Source: Actinomortierella ambigua (Eukaryota; Mortierellomycota; Mortierellomycetes; Mortierellales; Mortierellaceae). Taken from it: DNA of 64,000 nucleotides. Location of the stretch: positions 1 to 64,000 of the forward strand of contig JAAAJB010000013.1 in assembly GCA_016098155.1 (NCBI GenBank). The letters are read 5' to 3'. A model generated the notes under the pieces. The model made no database searches. It saw only the letters and a program-made list of their open reading frames with translations, and had not been told where the DNA came from. This document shows, one piece after another, positions 57,491-64,000 of this stretch. A program made the translations under genes and the position numbers. Position 1 is the stretch's first letter. Each line of letters begins with the position of its first letter.

Positions 57491-58030
57491 TATCATACCA
57501 AGAATGTCGCAAGTACCGCCTATCAAGAGATTGCAGTCTGTCGTGTAAACCTGTCAAGCAGCCAAGATTATATATTGCCCATTTCAGATATTTCAGTTTT
57601 TTTTCGTAGCTAAAAAGCAAGAATAATATTGTCCGCTGCAAGGATTTTCGTGCAGATTCGTGGTGCTTGTTATTAATAGTTGAAAACTCTGGTGGCGTGC
57701 ATAAACCCTTGGAGAATACGCTCCCGCTTAACTGTCGCACAAACTGTGAACAAAAGAAATACTGAAAAGCAGAATCACCTGTTTCGGTCGTTCGCCTTGT
57801 TTTTGTGAGTTTCCAAATGACAAAACAGCGTATATTTGCCTGAACACATTGCCCTGGCTATTTCTATCTCCTCCCAATACACCTGTCACTGCCTTTCTCC
57901 CTCCCTCACATACTTGCGCCGTGGGCATGACCTACTCGAAGGATCAACTCTAGCGCTCTTGATTGTTCTGCATCCATGGAATGGCAGCCAGCGGGGCTGC
58001 CAAGTTATTGTCCCTCCCTGAGCAAAGTAT

Positions 58031-58975
58031 GGTAAGATGACCAAGTACGTTAGTTGGTCAGGACAGGTACAGATCCGTGCATAGCGTACCATTGCAAAGG
58101 TACTGGTCTCTACACAACTTCTCCGCCCTGCTCAAAACAACGGGCTCAGTGACGCCTTAAACCAAGACCAATCGTAAGTCGACATGGACCATGAAATGTT
58201 CTCTAATCATCTAGGAGTATGCAGTCAATCCTAACCTCCCTTCCATCTTTACGCCGCGCTATGAGGCATGATCTGCACCTGACAAGGAATGTTCTCGCCA
58301 AAAGAGTTCGACATGCAACTCCTCGAGAGGTCACCAACTTTAAGTTCACCAACTTTAAGCCTAGGCTACAAACCTTGTATCTTGCTCTCGAGCAGCGAAT
58401 ATTTCTCGATGAGACCGGCGAGGATGGCCGAACTGCCTACCGCGACTCTACCTGACCACTGAGTGGTACGCCAACCTTCGTCACCCTCCCCTTCTCGCCC
58501 GTGGCAAGAGGCTGTCCGTGGCTGCTGCGATTTTCCCACAGTGTCTTTGTGGACTGGGCATGTCGATGAGGGAACATTCAACCAGCAAAAGTTTTTGATT
58601 GCTATTGAATCCTGCCTAATCTCGCACTTCTTATGAAAGAGCATTGATACTTGTTGAGGCTTCCGCAGGCGTTCTTGTGCTGTCCTAAAGGAGAGTCAGG
58701 TACCACAGCAAATTGAGGAAGGGTGAAATAGCAAAATCCCCACAACAGAGAAGACACGTTTTCCCTTGCTGTGCATGATGGTCACCAAGAGATACAGGCA
58801 CAGAAAAACAAATAGACAAACACAGCAACTGTTTACCAGGTAATGGGCGTGCTTGGACAAGAGCTTTCTGAGAGTTAACCAGGAACAGGGACGGGCGTGA
58901 GAAAGGGTTGAATGTGACTGAAAAATAGAGTTTTAAGCTCATGTTGGCTGAGATCAATCAGCAATTCGCGTCTCA
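58031..58975. other. Island sequence with uninterpreted frames
   Basis: One plus-strand frame (58219-58455; SLRRAMRHDLHLTRNVLAKR) is moderately protein-like but is closed by stops on both sides. No domain recognised; probably a remnant. Confidence 0.4.
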
Positions 58976-58979
58976 TTAC

Positions 58980-59165
58980 CTTTGAGGAGGAGGGCGCTGA
59001 ACGACGATGATGTTGAACGTCTCCTCAGGTGGCTCCTCGCGAAATACCTTGGAGAGACGCGTCGCTGGACCGAGTTTTTTTTTTATTCCTGACGTTTTTG
59101 GCGACATGATTGAGAAGAATGAGGGCATCCTCATCCTCACCGGTGTTGGGAGGGATGAGAGGCAT
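58980..59165 (-). pseudogene. Crinkler (CRN)-type header remnant
   Basis: On the minus strand an exon-like block runs from an acceptor (CTAATTAG at 59166) to a donor (CAAAG/GTAATG). It reads PPNTGEDEDALILLNHVAKN, then a run of ten A (59075-59084), and in a shifted frame LGPATRLSKVFREEPPEETF then NIIVVQRPPP. The second part matches the end of the Crinkler N-terminal header, where a '-LS-VF-..PP..TIHIIVQRPPP' line precedes the variable C-terminal domain. The frameshift falls exactly in the A run, so it may be an error or a true mutation. The upstream header exon and C-terminal effector-like domain were not found. Crinklers are described as intracellular/host-directed proteins in oomycetes and early fungi; no function is claimed for this fragment. 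Confidence 0.6.
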
Positions 59166-60656
59166 CTAATTAGTGGGATGATGAAAAAAGGAGAAGCTGA
59201 TGGATGCAAAGAAGAATGAGCGGCAGGGTTGCAGTGGTCTTTACTTGATCGCGACACAAAGCTTCGTCCACGACGCTAGAGGGAGGAGTGAAGTCGAGTC
59301 CACTCAGGGGCTGATTGCCGAGGGCTCGGCCCCTGCACGTTGTGCGCAACGCCGTCAATATGGAGTAGGACCTGTTCGATCTGTGGGGCCTTCAGCGAGA
59401 ACAAGCGGACCAAACCACATACCTCGGGATAGATCGTGGTCAAGCGTGTATCGTCGGTGCCTGTCACTTGTTGCGTCAGTAGCCAAAGCCTATTAGAAGA
59501 AAGGAGAAAATAGCGAGGGAAGGGTAAAAAAGATGAGATGAGGGCATCAAGGTGATGTTCGGGATCGGACTCGCCAAGTTTCGCGGTACAACCAGGCTGC
59601 CGTCGTTGGATGGTTCTTTTACAGTCATACTTTGTTCAGTTGGCTCGCTCGCTAGGGTACATTGTTGCTGGGGTGAACGAGTGCTACAGCTCCAAAGAAG
59701 TGTCCTCGCTGCACGGGCTTTGTCGCCCACACTGAGAACTTCCGTCGCTTGTATTGTGTCACCTACATCGCAATGTGATGGCAGGGCACAATCTTTGCAG
59801 CGTGATGCGTGGTCACTTGGAGAAGGGAGAGCGCCTAGAATATCTGCAGCCTGTTGACGACGATGGCAGCTTTCCATGGAGGCAAGGCCGCAAGAGGGAT
59901 CGCAGTGAGGATGGCGCAGAGGACAACGGATTGGGCACGAGGCAAGAGCTGATGGATGCTCCATGGACCAGCTGTCAGTCGCAAGAGGCAAGCAAAAACC
60001 ACGGCAACAGCAGCACAGGAGGAGGGCGGCAGTAGGCACGTAGTTTGTGTGCACTCAACACTTTTTGGTGCCGTCATTTTCAGTCACGAGACTGATTCAA
60101 CGAGACGCCACCTCCTAACCACCCCTTGTTGGATCTGATAAACAACAACATTCTCAATCTGATAACGGCGGACTTCAAAAATTGCGGGCAAAAAAAAAAA
60201 AGGCCTGGCCTAGTCTTTTCCCCGATTCTGAAGATGGCAGAAAAGAAAGAGACTCCTTCACGAGGAGCTTTCAGTAGTCGAGGAAGCTAAGCGAGGCACA
60301 CCATGGATTGGAGGAAAACCTCACTTTGCTAGGAGCAAGTATCTTAAAGTCTGACGACAAGTCTTACAAAGTTGCGGTAACGACTTTTTAGGGAGAAGAA
60401 ACCACGATTTCAAGGACCACGAGGAATAACAGACTTCCTTTCGTACCTTTTCGGCTGCATCTGGGTCAGTCATGAGTGTGTGATCGGAGTCTCTGGAGAA
60501 ACCCCATATTAACAACCCACCCACCAACCGTGGTCGACATCGACAATAAAGTTTTAGGTTTTCTCATCCGCCTAGGGCTGAGGAGAAGAAGAAAAAAAGA
60601 CGAGTTTCCCCTGAAAAGTCATTCTGCACATTCCTAATCCTTTTTCTGCATTCACC
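59166..60656. other. Island edge: repeat block and F-box promoter
   Basis: Includes the repeat block shared with 50265-50570 (here 59800-60100), an A12 run near 60190, and the upstream region of the F-box-like gene. A plus-strand frame ending at 60035 is open for 93 codons across the shared block, but its start is uncertain. Confidence 0.5.
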
Positions 60657-62183
60657 ATGCATTCACCATTTGGCATCTCAGACCTTCGATGGCTAATCAG
60701 CGGCCACCTCGATGGCAGGGACCTCAAGACTTGCGCCCTCGTCTGTAAGACATGGCACCGGGACTTTCAGCCGCAAGTCTGGCGCACGCTCCACACCCCC
60801 CACAAGGACGAAGAAGCCTCAGGGCTCGTCGCTTGGCGCACCAGTGCCAGGAACAACGCCCACTGGATTCGGCACATCGTCGATTCTGCATGGAGCAAAG
60901 GTGGCCTTGGCGACCAGCTCCACTTTTTGCTGGATCACTGTCGCACTCTGATGTCGATGAGCATCAGGATTCGCAGCAAGGCCGACATGGATCTCTACAC
61001 CCAATTGATCAAGCTCAATCCTGGGTTGCAAGAAATAGACCTCTTTCAACATTCCCAGGCCGTGCCGTTCCCAGAAGAGTCTCAATGGCTCGACGCCCTG
61101 GCTGGACACCACCAATTGCGCCGTCTCAAGCTCAAGTGGTCCTTTCCGCTGTCGCACCTGTACCGCATCCTCGACACTTGCCCGTCTCTCCGTGAACTCA
61201 CGGTTCTCAAGGTGGAGAGCGCCCAGGTCGAGCTGCAGCAGCAGCAGCAGCAGCCGCTGGACGGACAGGCTCAAGCAGCAGAGCAAGGTGCAGAAGTGAT
61301 GACGACGACGACGACGACAATCAAGGCGACCAGAGGTTGGAGGCCATACGGACTCCTCCATCTCTCGGTCGACCGGTGGTGCAGGCATCCCGGGCTAGGT
61401 GAGCTATTGTCGCGGATGCCCGCCCTGGAGAGCCTCGCACTGGCCAATGTGAGCCAGACCAGCTGCAAAGAGTTGATAGAAATCATTCAGAGTGGCGGCT
61501 TGCCCCAACTGGCCGACCTGACGCTGCATTCGCCGACGGTCATGAGCGATGTGTTGGAGAGCTTCCCGGCAGGGCAGCTGCGATCGGTGGACCTTCACGA
61601 GCCGGACAAGCGATCGCTCGGTTTGCTCCTTGAGCGACAGAGCCAATCCCTGGAGAGGCTCCGGCTTTCGAGCATCGAGGACTACCCCTTGCTGGCGAGG
61701 GTCATTTTCGAGTGTCGACGGGTCAAGGAGCTGGCGGTGTATGGCAACGCCGAATTTGAGTTTTTAGAGATTCGTGACTTGCTGCACAAGCCATGGGTAT
61801 GCATGGATCTCGAGGTCTTGTCGGTGCCTATTGGGGTCCGACGTCGAAAGACCGATCACCAACAAAATGTCCCATCGGTGCTGGCCAAGGCTTTGGCTGA
61901 CAGGGCGGCGACGACGGCAACAACACAGCCGGATGCTTGTCCAGAGTGGAAGGTGGCAGAGGGGTTGTTCATGGAGCGGTTGCGGCAGTTGAAGAGGCTT
62001 CATGAGGTCGACTTTCGCTATCTTCGTTCCTGCTATGTGTTGTCGTATGCTGCACAAATAGACGCTGGCGTCCAGAATCCCCTGATGCCGGACCAGGCGC
62101 CTGGTGACGAATACGATCGTGATGATGACCATGACGACGACGGCGAGGACCGGACAGCCCTTTATCAAAGATGGATTTATTGA
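60657..62183 (+). CDS. F-box-like / LRR-like protein, paralogue 2
   Basis: An intact single-exon protein of 508 residues. The N-terminus has FGISDLRWLISGHLDGRDLK then TCALVCKTWHRDFQPQVW (F-box-type). Irregular LRRs follow: LAGHHQLRRLKLKW, LYRILDTCPSLRELTVLKV, a Gln run (HQ-rich codon repeat at about 61240-61250), LSRMPALESLALAN, QLRSVDLHEPDKRS, RQSQSLERLRLSSIEDYP, LLHKPWVCMDLEVLSVPIG, and EWKVAEGLFMERLRQLKRLHEVDF. The acidic tail (DEYDRDDDHDDDGEDR) is not shared with the others. Paralogue 1 lies at 37562 and paralogue 3 at 62652. AATAAA at about 62221 follows. Probable SCF substrate adaptor. Confidence 0.87.
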   Translation: MHSPFGISDLRWLISGHLDGRDLKTCALVCKTWHRDFQPQVWRTLHTPHKDEEASGLVAWRTSARNNAHWIRHIVDSAWSKGGLGDQLHFLLDHCRTLMSMSIRIRSKADMDLYTQLIKLNPGLQEIDLFQHSQAVPFPEESQWLDALAGHHQLRRLKLKWSFPLSHLYRILDTCPSLRELTVLKVESAQVELQQQQQQPLDGQAQAAEQGAEVMTTTTTTIKATRGWRPYGLLHLSVDRWCRHPGLGELLSRMPALESLALANVSQTSCKELIEIIQSGGLPQLADLTLHSPTVMSDVLESFPAGQLRSVDLHEPDKRSLGLLLERQSQSLERLRLSSIEDYPLLARVIFECRRVKELAVYGNAEFEFLEIRDLLHKPWVCMDLEVLSVPIGVRRRKTDHQQNVPSVLAKALADRAATTATTQPDACPEWKVAEGLFMERLRQLKRLHEVDFRYLRSCYVLSYAAQIDAGVQNPLMPDQAPGDEYDRDDDHDDDGEDRTALYQRWIY

Positions 62184-62651
62184 CGATCGAGCATACATAT
62201 ATAATAGTAGTACTACACAGAATAAATACATTGCAGTCTCTTTTTAGTGATCCGCGTATGTATTCACTCATTGGCCTGACGTGTGACCCTCCCACGGTAC
62301 GCGACATGGATGTAACCGAGACCGTGCGACATTGCAATCTTTTGTACGGGCCCCTCTCTCCATCACATAATTGGATCGACGATAAGGTTGATGGCCCTGC
62401 CGCTGGGTGTTGGGACCATGTGGCTCGATGGTAGTGCGAGACTGTGAGGTACAAAGATGTCTGTCCTGTTAAGGTTCGGCTAGTACTGACCGACATGCAC
62501 GCTGTCCCTTATATGATAATTTAGGCGCGTGACTAGGCGACATTCACCCTTGGCGTGTTCTTGCGGCGGGGGGGGGGAAGGGAGGCACGCATGCACTAAC
62601 AAACAAATTTCGTCAATTCTCATCCCATTCACCATTCAAGTTGCATCAACA
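62184..62651. promoter_or_regulatory. Region between F-box-like paralogues 2 and 3
   Basis: About 470 bases: AATAAA of paralogue 2, then a G-rich tract (62566-62578) and the leader of paralogue 3. No other feature seen. Confidence 0.4.
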
Positions 62652-63970
62652 ATGCGCCAGACACCCTTCATCATCTCAGATCTTTTACGACTCATAGGTA
62701 GCTACCTTGACTTGAAGGACCACAAGGCGTGTGCTCTTGTGTGCAAAGCCTGGCATATCGACTTTCAGCCTCTCGTCTGGTACACGCTCTACTCGCCAAA
62801 CCTCAAGTACTTTAAAGATGCATCAAGTCTCAAAGATTGGCGTGCCAGTGTCGAGAAGAACATTCACTTTGTCAAGTCCATTGTCGATCCTTACTGGTGC
62901 ATCATGCTTTTACGTCTGGTGCCGGATTTGTTGCTTGAACATTGTCGCTCTCTGGTGTCGTTCCATATCGCGCTTCAAAAGTCGTACAGCTCGCTGCTGC
63001 ACGTACAGCTGATCAAGATCAATCCTGGGTTGCAACAAGTGACTGTTTCGCATGGCTCCTACCAGATCCCATTCCCGCACGAATCGCTGTGGCTCGAAGC
63101 TCTGGCAGGACACAGCCGACTGCGCCGACTCGAGCTGACGCAGAGAATTACTCTCTCCTTTGCGAGTCGCATCCTAGAGACTTGTCCCTCACTCCGCGAG
63201 CTGAGCTTTTACGAGGTCATGGATGGCGCCTTGGTCGAACCGCCGCAAGACGAAGATGCCCCAACAGAGCGGCAGCAAAAGGCATTTGCCCTCCGTTGTC
63301 TCTCGGTGGAGAGGTGGTGCACGCCTCCTGGGCTGAGTACGCTCCTGTCGTCTATGCCAACCCTAGAGAGCTTCGCTCTGACGGTATTAGATAAGCGCGG
63401 CTGCAAGGAGTTGACTCGACTCATCCGCAATGGTCAACTGCCAATGCTTTCGGACCTGACGCTGGGGTCAAAAACGATCACGGTCGTGAGCGATGTGTTG
63501 GACGCCTTTCCGACTGGGCAGCTCCGATCGGTGGACGTTTATGAGCTACGCGGAGGCGATGAGTCGGTTTTTTACTCGGCATTGAAGCGTCAGAGCCAAT
63601 CTCTGGAGAGGCTCTCCCTTTCGGCGACCACGGAGAGTGCGTTGCTGACGTGGATTCTGATGGAGTGTCCACGGCTGAAGGAGTTTGTGATGCATGGCGA
63701 GTCTCAAAGCGGGAGTTTGGAGATTCAGGATTTGCTGAGGGAGCCATGGGTGTACCAGGATCTCGAGGTCTTCTCGGCCCCAAAGGGTACCAAACGATGG
63801 AAATTCACCAAACGGCCACCAGAATTGATGGGTGGGGCCCAAAGCGTCTTTGGCGGACACAAGGAGGCGCGAGGTTGATATGATCCTATGGTCGTGAACG
63901 GAGGTGACAGAAGTGGGGAGGAAGGTGTTCATGAAGCAAGTTCGGCAGTTGAGAAAATGTCAGTGTTGAA
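62652..63970 (+). pseudogene. F-box-like / LRR-like protein, paralogue 3, C-terminus frameshifted
   Basis: From the ATG at 62652 the frame is open for 408 codons to 63878. It has the F-box-type head (FIISDLLRLIGSYLDLKDHK then ACALVCKAWHIDFQPLVW) and the same LRR sequence order (LAGHSRLRRLELTQ, SRILETCPSLRELSFYE, LSSMPTLESFALT, QLRSVDVYELRG, RQSQSLERLSLSATT, LLREPWVYQDLEVFSAPKG). It then stops where paralogue 2 continues. Beyond the stop, another frame reads EVGRKVFMKQVRQLRK, the counterpart of WKVAEGLFMERLRQLK, before another stop. So the C-terminal repeat is lost by a frameshift between about 63790 and 63910. It may still make a shortened protein; a sequencing error is the alternative. Confidence 0.7.
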
Positions 63971-64000
63971 GTACCTACCTATGGGCCCTTTGCCCTATTG

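Larger units (their letters stand above)
54517..58030. repeat. Dispersed duplication, copy B
   Basis: The longer and more complete copy of the duplicated segment (copy A at 47834-50255). It contains the intact 259-aa orphan gene on the minus strand and a membrane microprotein on the plus strand, in the same relative order as in copy A. Extra sequence relative to A includes the body of the 259-aa gene and an insert around 56250-56800. Confidence 0.85.

Overview
The window looks like chromosomal DNA of an early-diverging filamentous fungus, most likely Mortierellomycota (Mortierella and relatives). The basis is: spliced genes with short GT-AG introns, pyrimidine-rich promoters with TATA boxes, Q/S-rich low-complexity insertions, an expanded single-exon F-box/LRR-like family with the shared motif CALVCKxWHxDFQP, a Crinkler-type header remnant, and clear fungal orthologues. 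The assignment is inference; no phylogenetic search was possible. One run of ten N (49885-49894) marks an assembly gap.

Left and central part (about 5.8-39 kb) is a conventional gene region. From left to right it holds a peroxisomal PXMP4/PMP24-like protein (-), a drug:H+/vesicular-amine type MFS transporter (-), COX15 heme A synthase (-), a tandemly duplicated cassette of small lipid-anchor-type proteins beginning MGSC/MGNC (13.4-17.2 kb, +), an OCA1-like protein tyrosine phosphatase (+), a MIM2-like mitochondrial outer-membrane protein (-), the mRNA-decay factor PAT1 (+), two small secreted orphans (- and +), a two-TM Ser/Arg-rich protein (+), a DRN1/CWF19L1 homologue with two zinc knuckles (+), a long leucine-rich-repeat protein (+) and an F-box-like protein (+). 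Intron boundaries for the larger genes were derived from reading-frame continuity and family conservation. The first 5.8 kb has no gene I can support.

Right part (about 39-60.5 kb) is an accessory island: few intact genes, many homopolymer runs, decayed mobile-element genes (retrotransposon-gag-like, PIF1/Helitron-type helicase), a decayed multi-exon gene with several nonsense codons, a Crinkler header remnant, a 1.75-kb long inverted repeat, and a dispersed duplication (47.8-50.3 kb and 54.5-58.0 kb, with a third partial inverted copy near 46.2-46.8 kb). The intact coding content of the island is unusual: three paralogous 39-50 aa single-pass membrane microproteins with a conserved TATA promoter, two identical 55-aa tail-anchor-like microproteins facing each other in the inverted repeat, and an orphan 259-aa protein with a truncated twin. 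F-box-like paralogues stand on both sides of the island (37.6 kb; 60.7 and 62.7 kb).

The best candidates for something undescribed are the repeated microprotein locus in the island and the MGSC/MGNC cassette, in which the two copies of the second gene carry different frameshifts.
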